DNA of 64,000 nucleotides from Oidiodendron maius Zn. Its lineage: Eukaryota > Ascomycota > Leotiomycetes > Myxotrichaceae. Position numbers and translations under genes: made by a program. The notes under the pieces are model-generated. The model did no database searches and had not been told where the DNA came from. It worked only from the letters and a program-made list of their open reading frames with translations. This document shows positions 1 to 11,814 of this stretch, piece after piece (the stretch's first letter is position 1; the number at the start of each line of letters is the position of its first letter). Where the stretch lies: the NCBI GenBank assembly GCA_000827325.1, contig KN832880.1:1158803-1222802 (forward strand). The letters run 5' to 3'.

Positions 1-718
1 CAGAAGTCGTCATCTATGGGCAGGGTAAAGAGGTTGATGCAGGGCTTCCCGACCTCATAGATACTAAAGATCCGTATGGCACTAACGAGGCCTACTCCAC
101 CGTCTTTCCTCGGTCGATTGAGAGCTGTAGCCATGTCGTGAAGAGCTTCCGTATAGTACCGGAGACTATTCTCCCGCAGCCACTGCTGGTCTTGTCCTAC
201 ATTCACAGTCGCGAGACACATGGCCGCGGCCGCTTTTCGAGAAACATCCTCCTGCGACAGCAAGCGCCCCATGGATTCAACCACCCCCCAAGTTGAATGA
301 TGCGCTAGTTGAGGATCTAGTTGCTTCCCACCTGGGAGATAGGCTTCCCAGAACCGACCAAGTATGTCCTCAATGTAGGCGGAGCGCATTAGCGGCCATG
401 GAAGGGCGATATCAGGCACGGGATCGCCATCCAACTTGCGTGGCGGGAGAGGGGCATGGGGCGGGCGTCCATCTTGCATGGTAAAGTTACGGAATGCATA
501 TGGGCGGCGATACCCCTGGCATGGAATGCATGCTTTACGGCATTGTCCACAAAATGGCCTCTGCCGATCACACTGGGTGATCTTGATTAGTTCTATCTCG
601 GGTGGAAGTAGGAATACTTGGCTGCAGAGAAATACTTCAGCGGACACCGAACACATACCCCTTTCTTCCGTGTCAAGCAAGTCACGCAAGCGGTAGATCG
701 GCCCACGTTACGGACCAT
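1..718 (-). CDS. Zn2Cys6 transcription factor, N-terminal part (runs off left edge)
   Basis: Nuclear DNA-binding regulator of the fungal Zn2Cys6 class. The ATG is at 718. Exon 1 is 659-718, an 86-bp intron spans 573-658 (GTATGTG donor, CACCCAG acceptor), and exon 2 runs open from 572 past the window start. The spliced N-terminus gives six cysteines spaced C-x2-C-x6-C-x6-C-x2-C-x6-C within residues 11-38, the exact spacing of a binuclear zinc cluster. The intron falls inside the zinc cluster, just before the third cysteine. About 210 residues are visible; the part after the zinc finger looks like the helical middle region of these regulators (for example a WGVVESMGRLL stretch). Target genes cannot be told, as the rest lies outside the window. 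The family call is secure; the start is supported by the motif sitting ten residues in. Confidence 0.85.
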
Positions 719-1757
719 GACGGTGGTGGAAAGATAAACTCGCAGGAAGGATCTCGCTGGTAATATCAGGTCTGCGGATGCCCAAAATGGCGATGCAGAG
801 TTCCCTTGTGCGCGTTTTGGTTATAGGGAGTGGACTCCAGGTGCATCGAATTACTGGCTAGTAGGCAATTAACATATTGACCAATAGTTCTGTTTAGGGT
901 TATGAGGAAGGATTACCTATCTTGCATACCGAGGGTAGAATAATAGTGTCGTGAAACGGGCCAGGAAAACGAACCTCGCTTATACACAGAATATTTCTCT
1001 GATAGTTTTGGGCAGTGGATTGCGCCGCCTGCAGATACGACGAGGTTGGAGCAATTTCAAGCGTTCTTTATACATATTCAAATATACGGAGTGTGACGGG
1101 CCGATTTCAGCGCCAAGATAGCACTACACTATATAAAGCAAATCTTTGCGCCAACGGCATCCTAGCGCCAATTGCAGTCAACCTCACTTGCCAAGCGTGG
1201 ATTAGGTGGAGATACCCCTGGGTAAGCTGACCGAAACTTTAAGTTCAACAGAGTTAAGCTGGAACATATTGCCTTATCCACAGGCATAGGAGATTGATCT
1301 AATACATGACTTGGCATGTTGACCGGAGTAGGTTGGTAGGCGGAGCTGACAAGGAACACATCCTTCGGCGCAATAAATGGCTCAAATTGACGTAGCGTTT
1401 CATAACACTGCATCATCTTCCTACAATTTAGTTACAGCTTTCGATGGATGTAGGTGAATTAGCCTTGCCAGCATATATTTGCGCTGCGTAAATGGCCGAT
1501 TTCCCTTCTATCTGGCTGCCAAACACGTAAAATTCCTCTGTCAGAAAGGTCTAGGTACCAAATTCGACGCTATAGAGGTATAAATAGCAATTGTGTTCAG
1601 AGCTTCTCGTGGCAGTGATGGGCTGTACCTCAGAACCCATTTCGATATAAATTACCCCGTGATGCCCACATTTGAGAATATATCTCACTACACACATTGA
1701 CCAGCCATCACAGCACGCTTCTTTCTCCTCTCCGTGAGATTTTGCATTCGTTTTATC
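719..1757. other. Intergenic region, no gene seen
   Basis: About 1 kb separates two genes transcribed away from each other, so it should hold both promoters. Short open frames here have no recognisable family or plausible splice partners. The only clear signal is the TATA-like box listed separately near 1646. Confidence 0.5.
1646..1652 (+). promoter_or_regulatory. TATA-like box upstream of the SnoaL-like gene
   Basis: TATAAAT lies 106 bases before the ATG at 1758, followed by a C/T-rich stretch up to the start codon, a usual layout for filamentous fungal core promoters. Position and context are the only support. Confidence 0.35.
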
Positions 1758-2361
1758 ATGGCCCTCTCTATCTTTCTCATAACTGCCTTAGTCTACCTCA
1801 GTGGACTGTCAGCCGCCTCTTCGTGTTGTGGCATAGCCCCCGATCAAGAATATCATAAGACGATGATCGACCTGTATCTCCAAGCATGGAATGGGGACTA
1901 CTCTCAAGTCAACCACACTTTCGATCCGTCTATCCACATATACCTGGATCGCGTTCTCACAGCTAACGGAAGTGTGTCGTTCTCTGTCCAGTCACGGGAA
2001 GAAGTTCCCGGATTCATGGAGCAGGCCCGCCAGGGATGGGACAAGTACAGTTTTGAACCGGTGAGGTGGACGGATGGCGATGGGTATAATTTGGCCGTGC
2101 GCTGGAAGTTCAATGGCGTGATGGGAGCGCATTTCCCTAAAAACACGTAAGATAGCTATTACTAATAATTCTCCAACTGTGCTTGTTATTCTAATGTATA
2201 AATTTCCCGATAGGACACTTAAAGAAGGCGCTTATGTCACTTACAATGGCACCGACTTTCTACAATTGGACCCGTGCAGCAGGTTGATTAAACAAGTTGA
2301 TATGGCACAAGACTACATCACTCTTTATCACAACCTTGGCCTTACCGAAATCAAGATATAA
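1758..2361 (+). CDS. Secreted SnoaL-like protein
   Basis: Two exons, 1758-2146 and 2214-2361, joined across a 67-bp intron (GTAAGA donor, CTAAT branch point, GATAG acceptor), give 178 residues. The ATG at 1758 was chosen because it opens a clean signal peptide (MALSIFLITALVYLSGLSA, then ASSCC), so the protein is probably exported. The mature part has a SnoaL/NTF2-like pattern: a first helix with YHKTMIDLYLQAWNG, a middle strand with conserved aromatic residues, and a closing stretch ending near the C-terminus. Such folds are small cone-shaped barrels that bind or isomerise small molecules, but many fungal secreted members have no known substrate. No catalytic residue can be assigned. An effector-like role is possible but unsupported. 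Confidence 0.7.
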
Positions 2362-2613
2362 TATTAGACTGTCGAGATAAGGGGCTTGTGTGGTTGTTGG
2401 CGGTAACTGGGGCGATCAATATGTTTATCATCTTGTGTCACATGCTTGCTGTATAGTAGAGACTGTAAATTAAAATTTAGATAGGGTATTATTGCACTTT
2501 AAACTAGATATATGCTTTAGCCGATCATGGTCGGGCCTCAACACAATATCAGAAATCAAGGTGAATTTCTTGCCGTATTTCCTATGAAAGATAGGAAGTA
2601 AAGAAAAAGATAC

Positions 2614-3063
2614 TCAGTACCGGCAAGCGCCATACTCAGAAAGCAGTTTGAGAGCATCCGACCTATTTTTGATCGAAGCCGCAAAATGGGCCGCGTTTCA
2701 ACTCGACCTCGGAATATTTCCCGGTATCAAGCAGCCGCATCACGCCAAGCTGACCCCTGCCAGCCGCCAGAGAAAGCGGAGTGCTATCCTTCGATCCATA
2801 AATCTTGGATGTAGCGATAACGTGAAAGCTGGATTAGCCCCATGGTCGAGCAAGAGCTTCACGCATGCGTCGTGGCCATTTCGCGACGCCTCCGCCAAAG
2901 CGGTCATTCCTTGCAAGATGCTGGAGGTGTCGACGACCTGCTCCTTGTCAAGCCTTTTCTTAAGGCGATCTTTATTTCCGGCTTCGGCTGCGTTGATGGA
3001 CTTTCGTCCATCTGGATTTCCCACTCGCGCGAAGATGGATAAAAGGCGATTCCCACTCAGCAA
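2614..3063 (-). pseudogene. Decayed ankyrin-repeat gene
   Basis: On the minus strand three successive ankyrin-repeat pieces are readable, but in three different frames. The first (about 3040-2800) has GMTALAEASRNGHDACVKLL, the second (about 2797-2690) has STPLSLAAGRGQLGVMRLL, and the third (about 2690-2614) has AAHFAASIKNRSDALKLL. The joins near 2797 and 2690 show no usable splice sites, so each is a frameshift. The piece just upstream (3130-3190), flanked by plausible splice sites, may be a further exon. Intact relatives are cytoplasmic proteins with many repeats, often fused to NACHT or similar domains. This copy is probably a remnant of such a gene; its start is not recognisable. Confidence 0.6.
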
Positions 3064-4130
3064 TATGTTATTTTTATCTCATCAGATTAGATAGCCTTAG
3101 TAAAAAGTCAGAATCAGGATTAGGGCGTACTTACAAGACAATGACAGTGACTTCAGAATCAAGTTGAGTTGTGGCAGAGTCAGCAACCTGTAAAAAGAAA
3201 GATGCGATGTCGCTCGTCATCAGTTAGAGAATCCAGGCCGGGCCGTCTAAAATAGACTAGTAACTTTCCTCGGATTATGATCATCGTTACTGTGGCCGCC
3301 AACCGTGCCAAGACCATGGTTTGGGTACTCGGTGTTCGCCAAGGTATTACAGCGACCCTCGAGACCGGTCTAGATCGCGTGTCTGGCAACGGATCAACTT
3401 ACAGCATGGTTCAAGATAAAAACAACCCGTATGCCTTGCATCGCGTACCTAAAATTCCACCGTCTGCTTGCTATACGTCCTGTTAGTCGGAAGCAGGAAA
3501 CTTCTCATTGTCAAATAAATCTTGCGTATCACAGGTACGTTCGAGGCCGAACCTAACGCATTCTTGTCCGACTCTACCTACAACCACCACTACCATCTGC
3601 TTGTTTGTGTCAAAGGGTTCCAAGAGCCTGGGTCCGAAATCGTTCCTACTGCAATATTCTGTCTACTGTTGATGGTGCTAATTAAACATGACCCTCCTAC
3701 TTGGCAGACCAGTCCGCGCCGCTGTTTTATATGAGACCCTATGCAAAATGAGCTGTTTGTCACTAAAGTGGTGTAATTATTGAAAGCCATTAAAAATTTA
3801 TTCGGCGTCGGCGACATGTGGCTTCCTGCTGCGTGCTGCGGCTTCCTGACCTTGAGGTCCATGATTATCCAAGAATTTTCCCAGATAACAAGCCTGCTTT
3901 CTCAGGTGTCCATGTAGCTGATGAGGCAATTCTGCTATAAGAAGAGGGAGATGATGGAAGGGTGAATAAGTGGCTTTAATTATCTATAAATCCTTCCCTC
4001 TTGTAAGTTATATTTCTGTTTTTTTAATCCAACAAAGTCCAAGAATAGAGAGAATAACTCCTTCTCTCTCGGCACTCGATCTCTGTCCGTTATATTCTCA
4101 AGAATTATTTCGTGTTCATCTCAATCGATC
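3064..4130. other. Intergenic region, no firm gene
   Basis: Short open frames at 3277-3486 and 3522-3734 (+) have no recognisable domain. The last 200 bases form the promoter of the secreted repeat protein, with a TATA-like box near 3985 and a C/T-rich leader. Confidence 0.45.
3985..3991 (+). promoter_or_regulatory. TATA-like box of the secreted repeat protein
   Basis: TATAAAT is followed at once by a C/T-rich tract and lies 140 bases before the ATG at 4131. This is the expected arrangement for a strongly expressed fungal gene with a short leader. Confidence 0.45.
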
Positions 4131-4523
4131 ATGACTTTCACACGACATCTACTTTACGCAATTGCAGCTCTTTCAGCCGTCCCTGGTATAATGGGCACCC
4201 CTATCGCGGGTGATACCTTTGAACTTTCCAACGCTCAGCAATGGGACAATGTGGTTTCGACCGCCCCGTCCTGGAATTCTGGCGAGGCCTCTGTATCGGA
4301 TTCCCTCTGGTCGTCAACAAAGTGTACGGCTACGGCAACGGCTAGCTATTGGGAGACAGTTACGGATACGGCGACGGTGACGGGCTGGGAGACTGTTACC
4401 GACACAGTAACTGCAACTGAATGGGATACCATTACTGCTTGGAGTACCACTACCGACTGGGATACAGTTACCAGCACAGAAACCGCTACAGTGACAAGTT
4501 GCTTGGGTGGTTGGAGAAATTGA
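4131..4523 (+). CDS. Small secreted protein with four 12-residue Trp/Thr repeats
   Basis: Single exon, 130 residues. Residues 1-23 form a signal peptide (MTFTRHLLYAIAALSAVPGI, then MGT). The C-terminal half holds four tandem units of exactly 12 residues starting at Trp74, Trp86, Trp98 and Trp110, with consensus W-[E/D]-T-[V/I]-T followed by seven mostly Thr/Ala/Val residues. The only two cysteines, Cys65 and Cys124, bracket the array and could form a disulfide closing it. The Thr-rich repeat suggests beta structure and heavy O-mannosylation, as in cell-wall or adhesin-type fungal proteins. I do not recognise a named family. It stands alone between two gene-poor stretches, which is also common for candidate effectors; neither role is shown by the sequence. 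Confidence 0.75.
   Translation: MTFTRHLLYAIAALSAVPGIMGTPIAGDTFELSNAQQWDNVVSTAPSWNSGEASVSDSLWSSTKCTATATASYWETVTDTATVTGWETVTDTVTATEWDTITAWSTTTDWDTVTSTETATVTSCLGGWRN
4350..4493 (+). repeat. 36-bp tandem repeat, four copies, in coding sequence
   Basis: Four contiguous 36-base units encode the 12-residue Trp/Thr repeat of the secreted protein. Codons differ between copies while the Trp-acid-Thr core is kept, so the array is old enough to have been held by selection on the protein. Confidence 0.7.
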
Positions 4524-6963
4524 TCCACTTGCTCCCCTGATACGGTCCTATTTTCTGCGTCTTGGGTTGGTACTTTAGAGATGTGCTCAGCGTCCAGTCC
4601 TGTAGCCCTAGAGTAGTGAGAAATAAAGCCGGATAGTGGGGTGTTATTAATCTATGCATGTATTTAGTTAATTCACTTTTCCTAATTCTTGTTGTCTATA
4701 GAGACCAGTGGCCTGCTTGATAGTACTATGATCTAGGATACATCGCAGCCTAGGATGGTTACTCACGAAGGCCGAAGTGCGGAAATTGTTGGATGTACGC
4801 TTTAGCCCATTTCAAATGGGGTGGTTAGAATCCCGATCAAGGTCTTGCTCTTTAAATAGCAATCTGGTGCTTCCTTGTTATGGACAGCCATGTAGCTGAT
4901 GATACATGCTGTTATTTGAATCTAGCATCAGCTAGTCCCTTTTTTTTAGGCTGCGCAATGAATACCCAAGTTCGCAATAAATCACCTAATGAAGATAAGT
5001 GTAATTTTATTGCTGCACTGCGATTTACTGTAAAGATTACGACAAAATCAAAGGCTCCCCGTAAAAGAGGATAACGTAGGGAACGTATTTTTATTTTATT
5101 TTTAGAAGGGGAACCCAAAAAACGGACCGCGTCCACAGCCTACCTGTTCCCACCTGTTTTGATGTCTTCAGAAACGAGAACGGGACTAGATAGCTTGATG
5201 AAAGAGTTACTGGACTCTTTCAATCTAGAGAAGCCGAAAATTAGCAGTTCATAAAAGGAGTTACGGCTTGCAGAACCAAAAGAGCAGCTCCACCCCAACC
5301 TAAAAGTCTAGTATCAATGATGATAGCAATCTAAACAACAGTAGCAGCTGTGGTGATACTGTACTAGCATTGATGATAATGGGTGTCCTAGCAATGATAA
5401 GGCGAGGCTGAGCTGTCTGAGCGCGAGGAGGAATATTACATGGGATATGATACTCAAAGAAGCCGTTGAGTCTTTGCAGGGAAGAAGGAAAACTTTGAAA
5501 GTGGATCTTCTAGAACCTCCCAACTAGAACTTCACCTACAATTCCCTTGCGTAGAATATGATCTAGCACTAAAGTTAATAGGAGGGATCCAAAACTATGT
5601 AGGAATAGTTTAAGATATTTTATTTATCCACATCATTTAGTATCTACACAGTGAAGACCTGTCTCTATCATCCCCTAGTTTCGAATACTTTTCCGAATGC
5701 AGCACATCTACTTATCGTGAGCCTTGCTTTCCTTTCCCTCCTTTTTCAATATTCAGACACTTTGTCAGGTCGGTCTTCTCGATATATGTTGCGCTCACCT
5801 TTTCCTCTCGCACTCGAATTGATGCAAAGTCCCGCTCCAAGCTCCTGGAGTTCTTCCCTCACCGTCTCCGACTCTACATCCTTGGCTGAGAGCTCTCTGC
5901 AAACATTGTTTCCTGCCACTTCTTTAGAAGATATTGTGACAGTGGCAACCCTGGTTTTGAAAGTACGTCAGAAATCTACGGACCAGAAAATCTAGCTTTC
6001 CAATCAGTCTGACCTCCTCGTCACGTATTTCTTCTACATCTGTCAGATCCATGACTCCAGTCATTTTTTTGTCGTCACTACTGTATGAATTAGAAAAGAA
6101 TAAATGCGAAGTCACGTGTTCACAACGACTATGAGTTAATTCAAGAGCAGAAAAGTAAGGAAGCGTATCACATCCTCTGTTAGCTGCTCTCCATCCAGGT
6201 CATCAAGAAGGTATGTCAATCTGGTCAGTCGTTTAACTGCTGCTCTCTAATGCTGCGGGTCCTCGTAACACTATTGAGTCGACGTACGACCTGCAACTGA
6301 TTTCAAAGCTAAGGAAATGGGTTGGCATCTACTAGATGCATAGGCGCAAATGCAGGGATCGGAGATGTTGCGGTGCATCTTGGGTCATTACTCGAATTAC
6401 TGTGCAAATTGCACAGAAAGACAGGCTACCAAACCGTGATGACGAAGTTCGTAATCTCTGTCCTGTCAATCATGTGGTGGGCATAGTCACACAGCGTCTG
6501 CAGATCAACAATCGCTGGGCTGTGCTGAAGGCTCAAGGCTGTGGGTGAAAATGTGGCGAGACACGGCTTCAAGTGGGCTGTGTATGAGTCAGTATTCGAC
6601 ATGCCCGTGGAGTGAAAGCCAGGAGGCTGAGCGGGTGCAAGATAGCCAGAATCCCCGTGATACAGATGAAGGCTGTGCAAGAAAAATCACGCAGTGAAAG
6701 TGAACTTCATTGCAGAAAATTTGTTGGTGTAATTACTCTCCCGACTTTAGTCGACGGGCTACGTTAATTATTAACACTATTGTACTTGGAAAGCGTAGTG
6801 AATTCAATACTATTAATCTAAGCTGTCTGACTATCGATTCGATATAACCTTGAAACAAAATGCTGCCTCCGAATGCGAAAGTCTCAGTTGATTGCTCGAG
6901 AACCTGTATTCAAAACATCACGCGATAGGAAATGCTCATTCCTTGGACAGTTCATGAACTTCG
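4524..6963. other. Gene-poor AT-rich stretch
   Basis: About 2.4 kb without a supportable gene. Open frames at 4880-5136, 5314-5523, 5651-5995 and 6336-6680 lack starts, splice partners and recognisable motifs. Nothing with clear transposon ends was found. Confidence 0.45.
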
Positions 6964-7861
6964 TTATTCCTTATGGGATTTACCGCGACGAGATCCGCTA
7001 GGCCCGGAATTTGTAGGCAGCGTAGGCGGTACTTTTTCGTGGAATGTTTCCTCGAAAGTCTTTCGTAATTTCACGTCTTTTTTGTGGTTCTTCCTTTCGC
7101 TGGAGTATATCCTGCAGAGATGTAAATGTCGGTTCTCCGCATTAAACTCCTGCTCGGCGCTTCGCAGTTCTGCCTTGAGGGCCTCGTATTTCTCCAAAAC
7201 CTCGGGATCATTGGATTCTTTCAGGAGTACTTCCTTCTCGATTGGTGTCAACTTCGTTTTTGCATCGTTCATTTTATCACGGAGACTTTCAAGGGTTTCA
7301 GCTATAAGATTATTAGTTCGGTCGTGGATGAAAGACTGCAGAAAAGAAGCGTACCATCTTTCTCATCATCCCATAGACTAGCCTCAGTCATCAGATTTGG
7401 CACATCCATGATCCTATTTTGGTAGATAGATCGAGAGCCAATGACAATGTCATACATCGGATGCTCTGAGATCAGAAACCGCATCCCACGGAATACCCGA
7501 GTGCCGTTACTACGGTACCACGTGAGGTTGATTGCGCCTTGCGGGACGAGCCTGTGGCCAGTAATTCCAGTCCCTCCAGCCTTTTCCACCTTTGTCAGCT
7601 GTAGAAAGCTGGACTCGGGGTATCCTAAAACGTCGGTGACAAATGTCTTGGATACCAGGTTTCCTTGAAGGTTTCCGGTGTCGAATGTACATTTGGCTTC
7701 CTTGGGTATGAGATGCCTTGACTCGTCTCTTTGAGTTGAAAGAACGTAGATAGGTAGAATCCATGGAGAGGGTTGATGAGCCTGTAACTTGGGTCAATAA
7801 ATGCCAAATAGGCCTTAGTGGTCATTTTACCCACCTCTTCGACCTCGGTATCTGTTGACAT
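6964..7861 (-). CDS. Protein with retropepsin-like domain and C-terminal coiled coil
   Basis: Three exons, 7835-7861, 7355-7781 and 6964-7301, with two 53-bp introns (7782-7834 and 7302-7354), give 263 residues. The middle exon reads as a single-lobe aspartic-protease-like domain. A FDTGN motif with flanking QGNLVSK lies near residue 50, a central LVPQGAINLTWYR strand follows, and then YDIVIGSRSIYQN, the place of the second conserved hydrophobic-G motif of retropepsins. The last 100 residues are rich in Glu and Lys with heptad spacing (EKYEALKAELRSAEQEF), so a coiled coil, and end in a basic tail. Similar stand-alone genes are common in ascomycetes and have host-style introns. No other element part is nearby, so I treat it as a host gene. 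The 5' end is uncertain: a coding-like frame continues upstream to about 8212 without an ATG, so an additional first exon is possible. Confidence 0.7.
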
Positions 7862-10470
7862 AGCGGGAGTAGTCAAAATTACCCTACTTCTCCTGCGAAT
7901 GCAGAATACGCCTAAAAGATGATCAAACCAAGAGAACTCCTTCGCTTTGGTAGTCGCGCAGTACGGAGAATCTAGTTCGACGTCCAACTCTGCATCACAT
8001 TCGACAAGTGTAATTCGAGATCTGCTAGATCGTGCGGAGTTCTTGACAGAAGACGGTCGATGCGAGGGGGAGGAATAGTGTATGGGCTTTCTCGAAATGG
8101 ATTCGTGTGTGTCGCAATCCGAGACTGCGAGAGCTCTCCGAGTCAGCAAAAATGCAGGAAGCCTTGCGGGAAGTAGAAATGTCAGGGAAACCGACCGTCT
8201 ATTTCGTGTATTTCAGCCATGTTCCTGTGCGTCATTCAAGTCAAGTCTTCTGCGAATTTCTATCGTCTACTTGCCGTTAGACGTCTAATTTACGACGATG
8301 AAGTTGAGAGCATGGCTGTTGGTTACGGTGCGAGGAGTAAATATATCCAATGACGAGCCGGGACTAACGTTGTGTCTTGCTGCTGTGCTGGGTCGCCTTC
8401 TGGAAAGCCTCGCTCGAACCGTCTTACAAACTATATGCGAAAGAGCGGCAGGAGAAGCCACATGAGTCGTCCAGTCACAACGTTTCAAGCAGGATAGTCA
8501 GGGGATAGGTTCACCGTCTTTCGAGGATGGAGAGCCCGAGGTAGCACAAATGATAACAAATGTTGAGAACGCTGGGCTTAGACCCCGACAACGCTACCCT
8601 TTTCGGTATTTCCGGCCTGTCTATGGCTGAATACGGATATCCGTGGTTGCTTTTTCGCAGGCAGTCGTGTCTGCCTCGCGACTGAAGTGTGAGATGCTCT
8701 CCTCTGTCAGTTAATCCGAAGGAACCCGAGTAGTGGTGGCTCAGCACGGATTCGGTGAGATCTTGACAAGAGTGATGGTGTGAGGCTCTAGGACGAGCGG
8801 GGACTCGCTCTTCAGTATCGTCGCATCAGAGAAGGGGTGAGGACCAGGGAAGGGCGGGCATTGACCAGCGTGACACATCATGTTGCCTGCCACGCGCCGG
8901 CTCCGGGCTCCTCTAATATAAAGCGACGACGTTCCGTCCTACTTCCCCAAAGTGTCGCCACATGTCATCGCAGAGTTTTCCTGTGGTCCCCTGGACCAAC
9001 CGCTGACCGCCATGATCCGTGCTTTTAAACCCGCGAAATCCGAACGCTGACAACCCATCTGTTAAGTTGTCAACTTTCGCGACCCAGCCGCGCGCATGAA
9101 AGGTGAGGGAGTCTCTTCTTTTTTTGCGTGGGTGTAACCTTTGGCATTGTGAAACGAGAATCATATTTATACGCAAGTTCCAAGCGGAAAATGAAAGGCG
9201 CGAGATTATATATCACTCCTGCCAGCCTTCTGGCACTCGGTGTCAGCCAGGAATCAGCATTCCGTCTGCCTCACTGCACAAATCAAGGCATCCATCCTAT
9301 GAGGCTCAGGTTTTGATAGATGCGTCTCGGCTGAGCTCTCGTCGCACCCAATTCAAAAAACACTGCAGATAATTGCATAATGGGTATGATCGGGGCGTCG
9401 GGCCAGCGCACGCATGCCTTTGGTTATGGCCAGTCCAACTTTGATCTCTTACGGTGCTATATTTTGGTTTAGCAGGCTTGATGTTGTTAACTTTTCCTCT
9501 GTTTGATACCACATTCACTGGAACTACTCTATCTCAACCAAACATCTCCTTATCTCTGACCAAGAGAGCAAAGCCGAAAATATTGGTTGTTTTCCACCCA
9601 CTCTTTCGCTCCTTGAATCATGCTTCGACGGCAGAGGATTTGATCAAGGGGCATCATTTGACAAATCATATACAAGCCCACCCACATCCAGCCGACAGCA
9701 ATTCGGAGGTGCAGTATCGAGCTGCATAGTCTATTCGTCAGTGACGAGGATCACCGAGTGGGATTTCATTCCGTGTCAACAGGCATTGTGCTCGCCATCA
9801 ATGATAGCATAGACAAGGCTCGTGTGTTAGTTCTGTTCCTAGGAGTTCGGTACTGATGATTTCGAGTCACACATTCCTGTATAAGATGCTCTTACCGCTT
9901 TGTCATGGATGAGAGGCTATACGGAACTAGCATCAGGAGACTGAATTCTTCCTCGTCGGCAAGAGGCTATGCTGGACTTCGCCAACTTAGTAACACCAGT
10001 TGTTAAGATGGCTGCCGCCTCGGTGCCCTTGAGCGAATAGAACAGACCGGCTGCATGCGAGATGCAGTCAAAATTTCTTTCTTGCATGGTAGAACAGGCT
10101 GTATGGTGTGGTACTCCCTTCTCGTTCGCCCCAAACGAAGCAGCCCCATGACATCGAGACCAATAGGCTGCCTTAGAACTCGAGGAAGCCGATATCAATG
10201 TACCTCGCCCTCTTGGGCTCTCTTGGGCACACTATCTTGGCTGTTGGAAACCATTTCCCCAAGAGTGGATTCGACGGCCCGAGGACAACACATCATGGCG
10301 TGAGAGAAGCTTCGCAGCTACGATAATCTTCGCCTCGCCCAGCAAGTATTCTTCAAAGGACGTGTCAGTTAGCACTTTATACAAAGCGTTCCTTGTATTC
10401 TCTTTCTTGTTACACTATTAGCTCACCGTTTGCTACGGCGGGCAGTAACTACGGGCCAACGAATCAGAGA
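7862..10470. other. Intergenic stretch, no firm gene
   Basis: The first 350 bases may be an upstream exon of the retropepsin-like gene. Open frames at 8913-9372, 9454-9729 and 9917-10198 have no recognised family; the minus-strand frame at 9917-10198 looks coding-like in composition but has no start or splice partner that I can defend. Confidence 0.4.
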
Positions 10471-11814
10471 ATGAGCGTCCATATCTATACAGATATGGAC
10501 CCAAGCGAGCCTCCGCAACACACTTCAGGATCGGATGTGATTTCTCTTACCACTACTGCTATGTCTACTCCACTGGGAAGCCCCGGCTTGACGAATCGTA
10601 ACTCAAATCGAGGCATATCCGGTGACGATGTAACCAGCCCTGTTCCAGGATGGCCTGCATTTGCTAGAAAAATCGCCAAAACGCCTGCTTTTGAGGCATT
10701 TCCATCCTTCACTGATCTTAATGTAAAATACTTACTCTACTATCAAGCAAAACTCGTTTTACTAAGGAAGAAACTGCACGAAGCCGAGTATAACGACTAT
10801 GTTAGAGGCGATAGCCGACAAAGCCACTTTGCAGAAGACTTAGAGTACTTGATGGTATGTAATGAAGGGCAGGAACAGAGGGAACTGATTGAAGAGATTG
10901 GAACTGTACTATACAAATACAGTAAGCTACTTCAAGTATTGCGCCATAAAGGACGACTACTGACTTGAACATTTCCCAGATAAAGCTCTTACACAATTCT
11001 CAAAAGTGGCAGAATTCCCAACCGCTGATAGCCTTAATATCGAGTGTCTAAGAAAATGTGCGAAGAAGATGTGTGGTGATGGCTCCGCTTTACAAGGGCC
11101 TGGATCCCAGATCTATGGAACAACTGGATCGGGTGAGGAAGATAAAAAATCAGTCTGGCAGCTTCTCCTGAACCTATTTGTAGGTGCTCACAACGAGAAG
11201 CGTAACCAAGTCGATAAAGAATTCCAAGAACACCTGATAGTTCCTCGCCAAGGAAATAAACCAGACGGACTAACTTTATGGGTTGTACATAGCTTCATCC
11301 CGCTGTTCCATCATGTGTGGAAGGCATGTGATGAACCTTCATGGCAAAAGCTCTGGAATAAATTGCAGAAGCAATTACCTTCATGTGAACTTCCAAGGTT
11401 CCACCGACATGCCAAGAAGAGAGACTCAAATGCATCAGACACTAGTACCGTATCTGGAAGCTCAAACTTTTCGGATGTCGGGGACAAAAATCTCACTACT
11501 TACTCCAAAAATTGGATTTTCCGCGTTACATCTATATTAACAACTATTGTAGCATGTCTCCTTCCTGTCATTGCTATTATCGTTCTCTCAAAGGTACAAG
11601 CGATGGGAATGATACTTGGCCTTATTGCTCTGTTCAACACCATCTTCGCCTTCGGGCTTGTCCTCATCTCGACTAGAAGTTCACGGGTCGAGATATTTAC
11701 TGCTACCGCAGCGTAAGTCTATCTCCTTGGCCATGATAAGCTTCTGTTAATAATGAGTCCAGATTCTCGGCAGTGATGGTGGTATTTGTCCAGAACAAGA
11801 TCTCTCAGAACTAA
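10471..11814 (+). CDS. DUF6594 membrane protein
   Basis: Three exons, 10471-10921, 10980-11712 and 11763-11814, with introns of 58 and 50 bp (GTAAGC and GTAAGT donors), give 411 residues. After a low-complexity Ser/Thr-rich N-terminus, the family core begins with GWPAFARKIAKTPAFEAF and FTDLNVKYLLYYQAKLVLLR. A helical region follows, and three membrane helices close the protein at about 335-355, 360-381 and 395-407. This N-terminal helical domain plus C-terminal membrane bundle is the standard layout of fungal DUF6594 proteins, whose function is unknown. The third helix is only recovered by splicing to the last 52-base exon, which supports the model. A second, shorter member lies at 19689-20762. 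Confidence 0.85.

Noticed and set aside
2648-3094. Plus-strand open frame of 148 codons
   Set aside because: It is the shadow of the ankyrin-repeat remnant on the other strand.
6964-7861. Idea that the DTG gene is part of a retroelement
   Set aside because: No reverse transcriptase, integrase, capsid-like part or terminal repeat nearby, and the gene has host-type introns.
7862-8212. Longer N-terminus for the retropepsin-like protein
   Set aside because: The frame is coding-like but contains no ATG, and I found no convincing splice partner; the first ATG at 7861 was used and the doubt noted.
9917-10198. Minus-strand open frame with coding-like composition
   Set aside because: No start codon of its own, no splice partner and no recognised family.
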